Of a stretch of DNA of 33,155 nt, positions 1 to 8,602 are shown piece after piece. The DNA is taken from positions 1-33,155 of the forward strand of contig MNZK01000043.1 of assembly GCA_001873635.1 (NCBI GenBank). The letters run 5' to 3'. The notes below the pieces were generated by a model. The model did no database searches. It was not told where the DNA came from and was given only the letters and a program-made list of their open reading frames with translations. This stretch comes from Porphyromonadaceae bacterium CG2_30_38_12. Its GTDB lineage: Bacteria; Bacteroidota; Bacteroidia; Bacteroidales; Paludibacteraceae. The translations under genes and the position numbers were made by a program. How positions within the stretch are numbered: position 1 is the stretch's first letter; each line of letters opens with the position of its first letter.

Positions 1-44
1 CCCCATAAAACAGATGTCAAATCTGATTTATGGGATTTTTTATG
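1..44 (+). terminator. Strong hairpin plus T-tract at window edge
   Basis: Bases 2-15 pair with 21-34 over 13 of 14 positions around a 5-base loop (16-20), with one A-A mismatch. A run of six T (36-41) follows on the plus strand, so it has the shape of an intrinsic terminator for a plus-strand transcript entering from left of the window. It could also act for the minus strand if T-rich sequence continues outside. The stop codon of the SusD-like frame falls in its loop region. An IS end is possible but nothing else supports it. Confidence 0.55.
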
Positions 45-1021
45 CACTTAAAGTGTAGATGACGGAATGGATACAATTCAACTATTTGACCTTCGCCAGC
101 AGTTAATCCATCCATGCCAAGCAGGCGTGGCAGAATCATTCCACCTACCACCAACTGCTCGTTCCAATTGCGCATTCCTTTGTCGGTATAATTCACTTCC
201 CAAACCGATTCTTTGCAAAATTCACCGGCGTCAGTCCATATATCCCCAAAATTGCTCATCAATCCATATCCATATTCAGGTTGCATCATTTCGCGCATAT
301 CGTTCAAGGCTTGTGTATATTTTGTTTTATCATTTTGATAAAGAGCGACTTCTGTACGCATCATCAAAGCAACTCCTTTAGTCAATCGACCTAATTCACT
401 TCCATAAACAATTTTGGGCAACCGTCCATTAACGCAGGCATAGTCTAAATCAGTCATTATCTTGGCATATACTTCGTCGGCTTTCAATTGCGGTGCTACA
501 AAAGGAACAGCCACTAAATTTTTCTCATAATAAGGAATATTGCCCCATAATTTCCAAAGCGTTTTGTAATAATAAGCTCTCAAGAGTTTTGCTTCGGCTG
601 TAAAACGTTGAACTTTAGCATCTTCAAGTGCTGGAACAGCTACGACTTTATCAATTACAATGTTGCAACGATTGATTCCGGCATACAGCATAACAGTCCA
701 TTGTTGACTGGGCACATCGGTCGAATTGGTGCTAAAATTCATTAATTTACGTAATAGCTCCCCCTCGGAGGCAGAACCACCGCCTGGCAACATTTCGCCG
801 CTCATAACGCCACTTATTGCGAGTAATGGGAAACCGTTGATAGCCCAATCGTGCCACTGCAAAGGTGCATAAGCCGCTACTAAAGCGCTATACAACCTTT
901 CTTCCGAATTATAATAATCGTCGGCAATGATCTGGTTTGTTGGCTTCAGAGTAAGAAACTCATCGCCACAAGCCACGAGTAAAGTGCTTACTAAGAGTAT
1001 GTAGATTTTATTTTTTTTCAT
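17..1021 (-). CDS. SusD/RagB-like surface lipoprotein, C-terminally truncated
   Basis: Outer-membrane lipoprotein of the SusD family, the substrate-binding lid of a SusC transporter. The N-terminus is a lipoprotein signal peptide ending LLVAC, with Cys18 followed by GDEFL, typical of the family. The TPR-like helical part is recognisable, including RFTAEAKLLRAYYYKTLW (about residues 138-155) and the later WNEQLVVGGMILPR segment. The gene begins 15 bases after susC, so the two should be co-transcribed. The product is 334 aa, whereas SusD proteins are usually about 450-650 aa. The last ~25 residues no longer look SusD-like, and the stop lies inside a hairpin. The 3' part appears lost through deletion, frameshift or an assembly edge, and function is doubtful. 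Family assignment is confident; the substrate is unknown. Confidence 0.85.
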   Translation of the reverse strand: MKKNKIYILLVSTLLVACGDEFLTLKPTNQIIADDYYNSEERLYSALVAAYAPLQWHDWAINGFPLLAISGVMSGEMLPGGGSASEGELLRKLMNFSTNSTDVPSQQWTVMLYAGINRCNIVIDKVVAVPALEDAKVQRFTAEAKLLRAYYYKTLWKLWGNIPYYEKNLVAVPFVAPQLKADEVYAKIMTDLDYACVNGRLPKIVYGSELGRLTKGVALMMRTEVALYQNDKTKYTQALNDMREMMQPEYGYGLMSNFGDIWTDAGEFCKESVWEVNYTDKGMRNWNEQLVVGGMILPRLLGMDGLTAGEGQIVELYPFRHLHFKCIKNPINQI

Positions 1022-1036
1022 TTTTTTTTCTGAACT

Positions 1037-4000
1037 TTAAAGAGTTACATTTATACCAGCCATAAAAGTTCTTGCTTGCGGGTAATTTCCTTTGTCGATG
1101 CCGATATTGATTCCTACGTTCGAAATCTCGGGGTCGAAGCCTCTATATCCGCTAACAGTAAGTAAATTTTCAGCTGCAATAAAAAATCTAAGATTTGAAA
1201 GATAAATTTTATTCATCACGTTTTGAGGCAATGTGTAGCCGAGCTGAATATTTTTAAGTCGCAGGTAATCTCCTTTTTGTATATTTAAGTCGGAAGGACG
1301 CCAGTTTAGATTCGGGTCGCCAATCACCATGCGCGGAATACTATTCGATGTTCCCTCGCCATGCCATCTATCCCAAATATAAGCTGGTTGATTCACAATT
1401 GGTAAATCGACCCGACGAACGGCGTCGAAAATTTGATTGCCTGCCACACCCTGAAGCATGATATTCAAATCGATGCCTTTACATTCGGCATTGATATTCA
1501 GCCCATAAGTCCAATCAGGTAGCCCTTTTCCAATTTTTGTACGGTCGTTATTATCAATCACTCCATTTTTGTCGTAATCCACAAATCGAATATCACCGGC
1601 ACTTGCATTTGGTTGCATTTTTTCACCTTTTGTGTTGGTATAGCTATTAACTTCGGCTTGTGTTTGAAATATGCCATTCGTCAAATGTCCATAAAAATAC
1701 GGGAAAGGCATCCCATTTTGTGCGCGGATATAGGTTCCACCTGGCACTCCATGAAGCATATCGTAATTTTCATAACCCGTATCATTTCCAAGGTTTATTA
1801 ATTTATTTTGAATGTAAGTTGTATTTGCCGAAAACGAAATTTTACAATCAGACACATTGAACTTTATACTTGCATCCATTTCAACACCTTCGTTTTTCAT
1901 ATCGCCCACATTGCCTATAGGAGCAACTTCGCCAATATAAGCGGGCAAGGGCACCGACATTAACATGCCAATGGTTTGTTTGTTAAAATAATCTATAGAA
2001 AACGTGATATTGTTTTTAAGAAAATAGACATCTATACCAAAGTCCGTTTGTTGTGATTCTTCCCATTTCAGGCTCGGGTTTGAAATACCGTTGGGTTTCG
2101 TTCCAAATACAATCGCTTCGGAGGTTCCGTTTCCAAATACATAATTGTTATTGCCGGCAATGGTAGTGACATATCTGAATTGCCCAATATTCTGATTCCC
2201 ATTTTTACCCCAGCTGGCTCGCAACTTCATAAACGAAAGCCAGGATGGAAAATCGGAAGCAAACTTTTCTTTCGTTACAACCCAACCGGCTGATAAGGAA
2301 GGGAAAATAGCCCATTTATTATTTGTTCCAAAATTTGACGATCCATCACGTCGTACAATGCCTTCTACTAAATACTTTTCGTCGAAATTATAGCTTACCC
2401 GAGCAAAATAAGAGGCTAATGTTGAATTATTTGTTCCACCATCAGTGCGCTGAACAGTTACATCGCCGGTTGCAAAATTGATATTTGCTTTGTCGGGATC
2501 TTCTTCCTGTAAACCATAATTTTGTCCCCACAAAAAGCGACTGCTATATTTTTGTGCCGATTGTCCCAATAAAAAACTAAAATTATTTTTACCAAATGCG
2601 GTTGAATAAGTCAATGTATTTTCGAGTTGCCAACTCAAACCACGGTTCATCATTGAATTCACTGAAGAAATATCTGCATAGCGTGTACGGCCTAAGTAAT
2701 AAACCGGTGACCAACTGTCGGCACCCCAAAACGACAAATCGATGCCATACGACGATTTAAAAATCAATCCTTTAGCCATTTGAATATCCGCCCAAATTGT
2801 ACTTACAATTTTATCAGTATTGTTCTTTGTTCCGGGCAAATTAAGGTCCGCTACCGGATTTATAATTTCGCCAAAAGAATCGCCCGCTATGGAATAGAGC
2901 TGACCATTTTTGCTTTTTACAGCATGAGGATGTAATGCAAGTATTTCAGAAGGATTGGTAGCAAATACGGGCAATAAAGGCGAACTCATAATGGCGCTTC
3001 CAAGTGGCGAACCAAATTCGCTATTCGTGAGCACGCCTGTACTTGTAATGCGCGTATAAGCTGCATTAACGCCAAACCGCATTTTATTCAACAGCTTTCG
3101 ATGGTTGGTTTCGTCAATAAGCGTGTAAACTCCATTGATTCTGAAAGAATATCGATTGTAATTCGAACGATCAAAATTACCACCTACAATACCTTCTTGT
3201 TTAAAATTTCCAAAGCTCAAAAAATATGAATTATCAAGCGTACCTCCTGTAACACTAACCTGCTGATTTTGAACAGGAGCATTGTAGTTGAAAATTTCTT
3301 TTTGCCAATCTGTTCCTTGCGAACTTGCCGATGGGGTGGGATATACAGGCGCATAACCGTCATTGATATATGCTTCGTTTATTATGGTTTGATATTGATA
3401 ACTATTTAAAACATCCAATTTTTTCCAAGGACTTTGCACTCCAAAACTGGCATCGTAACTTACAGTAACTTGTTTCCCCGATTTAGAATTTCCATTTTTG
3501 GTTGTAATTAAAATAACGCCATTGGCTGCACGTGCACCATAAATAGCCGCTGAAGCAGCATCTTTTAATATTTCAACAGATTGAATGTCGCTGGGGTTCA
3601 GATAGTCAATGCCATTCCTAACTGCCATTCCATCAATGATATAGAGTGGTTCACTATCGTTAATAGTGCCAATACCACGAATTCGAACACGTGCGCCGTC
3701 GCCTGGCTGACCCGAAACCTGCGTTATACTTACACCCGACACTTTTCCTTTCAGCACATTGTCAACTCGGCTGGGCGATGTTGATTTCAAATCATCACTG
3801 TTTACACGTGAAATGGCAGCTGTAACGATGCTTTTTTTCTGAATGCCATAGCCAACAACGATCAATTCGAATAAAGTTTTACTGTCCTCGTTCAACCTTA
3901 TTTCAAAGTATGATTTTCCATTGATTTGCAATTGTTGGGTCTCATAGCCAATATATGAAATAACAATGGTGCTGCTGTTATCTACATTTTCCAACTGAAA

Positions 4001-4432
4001 TTTTCCGTACATATTAGTGATAGTACCGCTTCTACCATCTTTCGTGAATACGGATGCGCCCATAATTGGCTCGCCATATTCGTCGTACACAAATCCTTTT
4101 ATGTTTAATACAGTTGTTGGAGATTCTTTATCAGTTTTTTTTATTATAATAATGTTCTTATCCTTTATTTCGTAATCAACATTTTGATTGATAAGTATTT
4201 GTTTTACAACTTCATCAATTGATTTTTTATAAATGCTAAGGGTAATTATGTTTTTGGTGTTCAAATCTTTCGATTCATAAACAAAGGAATATCCAGTCTT
4301 TGTTTTCAAAGATTCTATGGCTTGTTTCACAGTTACATTTCTCATTTTCAGAGTAATGTTTTGCGACAAAACAGGAGGTGTGAATATGTAAATCATAAGG
4401 GCCATGAGTATGACCTTTAATGTTTGTTTCAT
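1037..4432 (-). CDS. SusC/RagA-family TonB-dependent transporter with STN domain
   Basis: Outer-membrane TonB-dependent transporter of the SusC family, which imports oligosaccharides or peptides with SusD. Order of parts: signal peptide (starting MKQTLKV), STN domain (about residues 25-95), carboxypeptidase-like beta-sandwich (about 105-185, with GEPIMGASVF), plug (about 195-310, with GYGIQKKS, LYIIDGMAVRNG and AAIYGARAANGVILITTK), and a beta barrel ending in GINVTL. Length is about 1131 aa, normal for a SusC carrying an STN. The ATG at 4432 is preferred over 4450 because it gives a cleaner signal peptide. The STN domain and the upstream fecR and ECF sigma genes indicate that substrate binding also signals to the anti-sigma factor. 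No glycoside hydrolase lies in the window, so the substrate cannot be named. I see no clear promoter in the 51-69 bases before it. Confidence 0.95.
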   Translation of the reverse strand: MKQTLKVILMALMIYIFTPPVLSQNITLKMRNVTVKQAIESLKTKTGYSFVYESKDLNTKNIITLSIYKKSIDEVVKQILINQNVDYEIKDKNIIIIKKTDKESPTTVLNIKGFVYDEYGEPIMGASVFTKDGRSGTITNMYGKFQLENVDNSSTIVISYIGYETQQLQINGKSYFEIRLNEDSKTLFELIVVGYGIQKKSIVTAAISRVNSDDLKSTSPSRVDNVLKGKVSGVSITQVSGQPGDGARVRIRGIGTINDSEPLYIIDGMAVRNGIDYLNPSDIQSVEILKDAASAAIYGARAANGVILITTKNGNSKSGKQVTVSYDASFGVQSPWKKLDVLNSYQYQTIINEAYINDGYAPVYPTPSASSQGTDWQKEIFNYNAPVQNQQVSVTGGTLDNSYFLSFGNFKQEGIVGGNFDRSNYNRYSFRINGVYTLIDETNHRKLLNKMRFGVNAAYTRITSTGVLTNSEFGSPLGSAIMSSPLLPVFATNPSEILALHPHAVKSKNGQLYSIAGDSFGEIINPVADLNLPGTKNNTDKIVSTIWADIQMAKGLIFKSSYGIDLSFWGADSWSPVYYLGRTRYADISSVNSMMNRGLSWQLENTLTYSTAFGKNNFSFLLGQSAQKYSSRFLWGQNYGLQEEDPDKANINFATGDVTVQRTDGGTNNSTLASYFARVSYNFDEKYLVEGIVRRDGSSNFGTNNKWAIFPSLSAGWVVTKEKFASDFPSWLSFMKLRASWGKNGNQNIGQFRYVTTIAGNNNYVFGNGTSEAIVFGTKPNGISNPSLKWEESQQTDFGIDVYFLKNNITFSIDYFNKQTIGMLMSVPLPAYIGEVAPIGNVGDMKNEGVEMDASIKFNVSDCKISFSANTTYIQNKLINLGNDTGYENYDMLHGVPGGTYIRAQNGMPFPYFYGHLTNGIFQTQAEVNSYTNTKGEKMQPNASAGDIRFVDYDKNGVIDNNDRTKIGKGLPDWTYGLNINAECKGIDLNIMLQGVAGNQIFDAVRRVDLPIVNQPAYIWDRWHGEGTSNSIPRMVIGDPNLNWRPSDLNIQKGDYLRLKNIQLGYTLPQNVMNKIYLSNLRFFIAAENLLTVSGYRGFDPEISNVGINIGIDKGNYPQARTFMAGINVTL

Positions 4433-4501
4433 AAGAAAATCAGATTTCAAAAAAAATGGTTAACAAGCAAATTCAAGAGAACAATTCAAACTCAAATTGA
4501 A

Positions 4502-5545
4502 TTATTTTTTATGAAGCGTAATTTCTTTTCCTATAATTATATAGCGCAACTTATTCGTAGATGCCAACACATCAAGCACTTCAGTGATTGTTTGTTCGGT
4601 ACGAGTGAAATTGCCGTAAAAACGGAAGCCTAATAATTGCTCATCTGCAATTTTAATGCGTACATTGTAAGCCCGTTCTAATTCTTTCGAGATATCAGTC
4701 AATTTTTCTTCGTCGAAAGACAATAAACCATTGGTCCAGTCGGCTGAGCGTTTGGCATCAACTTGTTGTATCAAAGCTTTTCCAGTTTTTTTATCCAACA
4801 CCACTTTCTGATTAGGCAAAAGTAGGTATGCTTTGTCCATTTCATTCGTTTTGTTGAAAGCAACCTTTCCTTCTAATAAAGATACACGCAATTCATCTTC
4901 GTTATCGTAATTTCTAAAATTGAATTTTGTTCCTAATACTCTTACTGTCATCTCTTTAGTATGCACAAAAAGTGGAAGCTTTTTATTTTTAGTAACCTCA
5001 AAATATCCTTCTCCAACGAGCTCTATATGTCTATCTTTCACTCCAAACCCTTGCGAATAGGAAATATGTGAACCTGCATTTAACCATAATAAAGTTCCAT
5101 CGGGTAAATTTAATTTAGTGCGCGACCCCAAAGGTGCTTCTACCGATATTTGTGCAAATTGCGAACTGATTTGCTGCCTTCCCAACCAAAATGCCAAAGT
5201 TCCAACTACTAACAAAATGGCTGCCACTGCTGCAATTTGCTTGAATGTGTTCAAAAATAGGTACTTTGTGTTGGGCGTCGAAGTGGATTTATTTATCGGA
5301 GGAGAATTATTTTCTTTGGTATTGATAAGGAAACGTTCAAATGCTTTTTCGGAATCAAAACGCATTTTATGATTTGCACTCACAGCCGAAAACCACACTT
5401 CTTGCATTTGCATAAAGTGAGTTTTATTTTCGTTAGAGGCTAATAACCAAGCATGTAACTCTTGCAATTCTTCTTTCTGAAGCTTTTGAGTTAAATAGCC
5501 TGATATAAGCTCGTCGATGTGCGTATTGTTTGATGTAGTATTCAT
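4502..5545 (-). CDS. FecR-family anti-sigma factor
   Basis: Inner-membrane anti-sigma regulator, 347 aa. A cytoplasmic N-terminal segment (about 1-100) probably holds the sigma factor. One transmembrane helix follows (about 102-121, IAAVAAILLVVGTLAFWLG). The periplasmic FecR domain (about 130-230) includes VEAPLGSRTKLNLPDGT and LVGEGYFEV. A C-terminal DUF4974/STN-like domain (about 270-345) includes GLLSFDEEKLTDISKELERAYNV. In known Bacteroidota systems the periplasmic part contacts the STN domain of the partner SusC. The gene sits 70 bases after the sigma gene and about 70 bases before the chosen susC start, the standard order for this signalling module. A possible promoter of its own overlaps the sigma 3' end. 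Confidence 0.95.
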   Translation of the reverse strand: MNTTSNNTHIDELISGYLTQKLQKEELQELHAWLLASNENKTHFMQMQEVWFSAVSANHKMRFDSEKAFERFLINTKENNSPPINKSTSTPNTKYLFLNTFKQIAAVAAILLVVGTLAFWLGRQQISSQFAQISVEAPLGSRTKLNLPDGTLLWLNAGSHISYSQGFGVKDRHIELVGEGYFEVTKNKKLPLFVHTKEMTVRVLGTKFNFRNYDNEDELRVSLLEGKVAFNKTNEMDKAYLLLPNQKVVLDKKTGKALIQQVDAKRSADWTNGLLSFDEEKLTDISKELERAYNVRIKIADEQLLGFRFYGNFTRTEQTITEVLDVLASTNKLRYIIIGKEITLHKK

Positions 5546-5603
5546 TTTTTTTATCCGTGTACTTACAAGGCAGTTTTTTGGGGAATGAGGGTAGTGTAAA
5601 CGG

Positions 5604-5631
5604 CAAAAATAAATTTTATTTGAATAACCAA
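5604..5631 (-). promoter_or_regulatory. Possible promoter for fecR
   Basis: Read on the minus strand: TTG (5631-5629), 17 bases, then TATTTTTG (5611-5604), matching the Bacteroidota -33/-7 pattern (TTG, TAnnTTTG). The start point would be about 50 bases before the fecR ATG. It overlaps the end of the sigma gene. The sequence is AT-rich, so a chance match is possible. Confidence 0.4.
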
Positions 5632-6212
5632 AGCCATAAAACCCAAATAGAGAGGTAATTGCCTAAATCATTTCGTAGTTTCGACAAGGCATTTTTTATA
5701 TGATATTTGACTGTATTGACCGAAATCCCTAATTTTTGAGCAATTTCGTCGTAACTAAGGTTTTCGAACCGGCTAAGTTCAAACACTTCGCGACTTTCGA
5801 GCGGTAAATGCTGAATGGCATCTTCGATTTTTTGTTCTAACTCTTTTTCGAGTAAAATTGCTAATGGAAAGCTGTCGGAGATAAAGTAGGAATTTTCTGA
5901 TGGTGCTAATATTTCATTTTCGGGGAGTGAAGTTTCTTTTTTAACGTGATTCAATTGCAAATAATTGATGCACTTATTGCGCACTGCTCGAATTAAATAG
6001 GAGCGTATAGACGTTTGTATCTCAATTGTTTGTCTGTTTTCCCAGATATACAGAATTACGTCTCCAACAATTGTCTCAGCCAAATAATCATCTTTCAGAA
6101 ATTCTGAAGCTATGCTACAAAGCAATCCATAATGCTTTTTGAATAATAAACGATAGGCTTTTTCTTCCCCATTTTTTAATTGTTGAAGTAGATTTTCTTC
6201 CTCTTTGAGCAT
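5616..6212 (-). CDS. ECF-type RNA polymerase sigma factor
   Basis: Extracytoplasmic-function sigma factor, 198 aa, normal for the family. Region 2 spans about residues 15-85 (FKKHYGLLCSIASEFL through SYLIRAVRNKCINYL). Region 4 spans about 125-185, with the helix-turn-helix LSYDEIAQKLGISVNTVKYH. It is the first gene of sigma-fecR-susC-susD and most likely drives transcription of the transporter pair when released by FecR. After region 4 the protein ends in a hydrophobic, tryptophan-rich tail (NYLSIWVLWLWLFK) not needed for the sigma fold; it may help membrane or anti-sigma binding. A good promoter match lies just upstream. The chosen ATG (MLKEEENLLQQL) is the first in frame and fits family length. 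Confidence 0.95.
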   Translation of the reverse strand: MLKEEENLLQQLKNGEEKAYRLLFKKHYGLLCSIASEFLKDDYLAETIVGDVILYIWENRQTIEIQTSIRSYLIRAVRNKCINYLQLNHVKKETSLPENEILAPSENSYFISDSFPLAILLEKELEQKIEDAIQHLPLESREVFELSRFENLSYDEIAQKLGISVNTVKYHIKNALSKLRNDLGNYLSIWVLWLWLFK

Positions 6213-6274
6213 ATTGCTTTTATTAAATATCTAAAAATGAATGAAATAACGTATTTTTTATGTAATTAGATTTC

Positions 6275-6304
6275 CAAAGATATTATTTCTTTTTCAATAA
6301 ACAA
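6275..6304 (-). promoter_or_regulatory. Promoter for the sigma-fecR-sus operon
   Basis: On the minus strand: TTG (6304-6302), 19 bases, TATCTTTG (6282-6275), a full match to the Bacteroidota housekeeping promoter. The inferred start near 6268 leaves about 55 untranslated bases before the sigma ATG at 6212. The same -7 box occurs before ppdK and fabI in this window. Confidence 0.65.
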
Positions 6305-6735
6305 AAAGTTTTGTATATATACTGTTTCTGTTATGTCATCAAATACTACCAAAAAGTTAAAGTCGTATCGATAGTTAATATGGAAGCTATGCAGTGTGCT
6401 TACTTTCGAAAATTCAAAAATTGTTGGGTAGGTTGTGGTATGAATATTATTTCGTTTTACCGCTAACAAAATAGGCAAGTAACTTGTCAGGCAACACATT
6501 GCTTGCCAGGAACTCTTTTTATTTGCTACATTTACCTTATTTCAAATTATCTTCACTATGTTGGCAAGTTCGTTCACATGATTAATTTGGTTTTGTTTTG
6601 GTGCTTAAATTTTGTTTTTAATAACTACATTTGCTACTTTCATTGCGATGATTTACTTGCTGTCTATTTCAAAACCAATTGCAAACATATATTAAAAATA
6701 GTCGAATGATTTTTTACTTTCCTTAATCAATATGA
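6305..6735. other. AT-rich intergenic region with no convincing gene
   Basis: Between the divergent sigma and pfp promoters lie about 430 bases. Short open frames here (77 codons minus, 68 codons plus) show no recognisable protein and have compositions expected of AT-rich noncoding DNA. A cluster of CAAG/CTTG words near 6474-6507 can fold: GGCAAG at 6474-6479 pairs with CTTGCC at 6502-6507, and GGCAA at 6490-6494 offers an alternative partner. No tRNA or terminator is evident. Confidence 0.5.
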
Positions 6736-6768
6736 TTTTGTCATTGTGGAAAAAAATCATTAATTTTG
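6736..6768 (+). promoter_or_regulatory. Promoter for pfp
   Basis: TTTTG (6736-6740), 20 bases, TAATTTTG (6761-6768), a full Bacteroidota -33/-7 match. The inferred start near 6775 leaves a roughly 60-base A-rich leader before the pfp ATG at 6837. Confidence 0.65.
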
Positions 6769-6836
6769 CCGTCAAAATGAAGTTTTAAAAAAAAACAACA
6801 AATTTTCAAAACAAATTAAAATAAATAGTATTGATT

Positions 6837-8489
6837 ATGAGACCAATGACTAAAAGCCCATTGCAACTTGCACGCGCGGCTTATCAACCCAAATTGCCCG
6901 CAGCATTAAAAAGCAATGTTGTTTTGATTGAAGGCGCAAAAACAGAATCGGTTGCCGACCAAAAAGAAATTAAAGAACTTTTTCCGAACACATACGGAAT
7001 GCCTCTTATTACTTTTGAAGCAGGTGAAAAAAAAGTACAACCAGTTATTGCTGTGGGTGTTATCTTATCGGGCGGACAAGCTCCTGGTGGACACAATGTG
7101 ATTTCCGGCTTGTATGATGGTTTACAAAAACTCAATCCAAACAATAAACTATACGGCTTTTTGGGTGGACCCAGCGGCTTGGTTAATCATGAATATATTG
7201 AACTGTCCAAAGAAATTGTTGATGAATATAGAAATACGGGTGGCTTTGACATCATTGGCTCCGGCCGAACCAAATTAGAAGAACCTGCTCAATACGAAAA
7301 AGGTGCTGAGATTTGTAAACAATTAGGCATCAATGCTATTGTGGTAATTGGTGGCGATGATTCCAATACAAACGCTTGTGTTTTGGCTGAATATTATAAA
7401 CAAAACGATGTTAATATTCAAGTTATTGGCTGTCCTAAAACGATTGACGGTGATTTAAAAAACGAAATGATTGAAACATCTTTTGGTTTTGATACTGCTT
7501 GTAAAGTGTATTCGGAGCTAATAGGTAACATACAGCGGGATGCAAATTCAGCAAAAAAATATTGGCATTTTATTCGTTTAATGGGGCGTTCGGCATCACA
7601 CATTACGCTCGAATGTGCATTGCAAAGCCAACCCAACATTTGTATTGTGTCTGAGGAAGTAGAAGCAAAAAATATGACTTTGAATGATGTGGTAGAAGAT
7701 ATTGTGAAAGTTGTAGTTAATAGAGCCAATTTTGGATTAAATTTTGGAACTATTTTAATACCTGAAGGATTGATTGAATTTATTCCAGCAATGAAAAAAT
7801 TAATTGCTGAGCTGAATGATTTATTGGCTCATAACGAAGATTTCAATACTATGCAAACCGACGATGAAAAACGTCAATATGTAAAAGGAATGCTCACAAA
7901 AGATAGTTCAGATCTTTATCGTAGCTTACCAAAAGGAATTGCACGCCAGCTTACATTAGACCGCGACCCACATGGAAATGTGCAAGTATCGCTTATCGAA
8001 ACTGAAAAATTATTAATAGAAATGGTGGCAAAACGTTTGGCACAACTTAAAGCCGAAGGTGTTTACAAGGGAAAATTCTCAAGTATAAATCACTTTTTTG
8101 GTTACGAAGGTCGTTGTGCCATTCCATCAAACTTTGACGCAGACTATACCTATTCGTTAGGGTTTACTGCTTCCTTATTAATTTCGGAAGGCAAAACAGG
8201 TTATATGGCTTCGGTGCGTAACCTCACTGCGCCAGCTGCCGAATGGATTGCTGGTGGCGTGCCTATTACCATGATGATGAATATGGAACGACGACATGGT
8301 GCCATGAAACCGGTTATTCAAAAAGCATTGGTTCGTTTGGATAGTGCTACGTTTAAGTATTTTGAAGCTAACCGTGTTGAGTGGGCTGACGAAAAACAAA
8401 GCTACATCTACCCAGGACCCGTGCAGTACTACGGACCAACAGACGTTTGCGACCGTCCGACCGTAACGTTGACGCTCGAAAAAGCCTAA
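6837..8489 (+). CDS. pfp: Pyrophosphate-dependent 6-phosphofructokinase
   Basis: Cytosolic enzyme converting fructose 6-phosphate and PPi to fructose 1,6-bisphosphate and phosphate, reversibly, in glycolysis/gluconeogenesis. The 550 aa product matches the long PPi-type family shared with plant PFP beta subunits. Visible motifs are the glycine-rich GGQAPGGHN (about 79-87), GGDDSNTNA (172-180) and [10 protein letters not shown] (200-209). The second Asp of GGDD and the Lys of PKTIDGD mark PPi rather than ATP use in this family. The frame is open slightly upstream, but the first ATG is at 6837 ([11 protein letters not shown]); the ATG at 6846 is an alternative. It has its own promoter and a terminator behind it, so it is monocistronic. 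It pairs functionally with PpdK at 26111, another PPi-linked enzyme. Confidence 0.95.
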   Translation: MRPMTKSPLQLARAAYQPKLPAALKSNVVLIEGAKTESVADQKEIKELFPNTYGMPLITFEAGEKKVQPVIAVGVILSGGQAPGGHNVISGLYDGLQKLNPNNKLYGFLGGPSGLVNHEYIELSKEIVDEYRNTGGFDIIGSGRTKLEEPAQYEKGAEICKQLGINAIVVIGGDDSNTNACVLAEYYKQNDVNIQVIGCPKTIDGDLKNEMIETSFGFDTACKVYSELIGNIQRDANSAKKYWHFIRLMGRSASHITLECALQSQPNICIVSEEVEAKNMTLNDVVEDIVKVVVNRANFGLNFGTILIPEGLIEFIPAMKKLIAELNDLLAHNEDFNTMQTDDEKRQYVKGMLTKDSSDLYRSLPKGIARQLTLDRDPHGNVQVSLIETEKLLIEMVAKRLAQLKAEGVYKGKFSSINHFFGYEGRCAIPSNFDADYTYSLGFTASLLISEGKTGYMASVRNLTAPAAEWIAGGVPITMMMNMERRHGAMKPVIQKALVRLDSATFKYFEANRVEWADEKQSYIYPGPVQYYGPTDVCDRPTVTLTLEKA

Positions 8490-8517
8490 AAAGTTTGAGA
8501 GTAATAACTAAAAAAAT

Positions 8518-8567
8518 AAATCGCAGCAAAATTGAAATTTTCAATTTTGCTGCGATTTTATTATTTT
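8518..8567. terminator. Bidirectional terminator between pfp and the nitroreductase
   Basis: A perfect 20-base inverted repeat (8518-8537 with 8539-8558), GC-rich in the middle (CGCAGC/GCTGCG), flanked by A-rich sequence on the left and T-rich on the right. It can therefore end pfp on the plus strand and the convergent nitroreductase gene on the minus strand. Confidence 0.85.
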
Positions 8568-8602
8568 ATTAGAATAAAATCAATATTCAAATTCTAAAAT
8601 CT

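Noticed and set aside
1-44. Insertion-sequence end or attachment site at the window edge
   Set aside because: The inverted repeat is better explained as a terminator hairpin because a T-run follows. No transposase, direct repeat or second end is visible.
6266-6499. 77-codon open frame on the minus strand upstream of the sigma gene
   Set aside because: No recognisable family, composition like AT-rich noncoding DNA, and its 3' end overlaps the best sigma-operon promoter match. A decayed gene cannot be excluded.
6503-6709. 68-codon plus-strand open frame rich in Phe, Tyr, Cys and Leu
   Set aside because: Composition reflects T-rich intergenic sequence, no homology pattern recognised, and it lies upstream of the pfp promoter without a promoter of its own.
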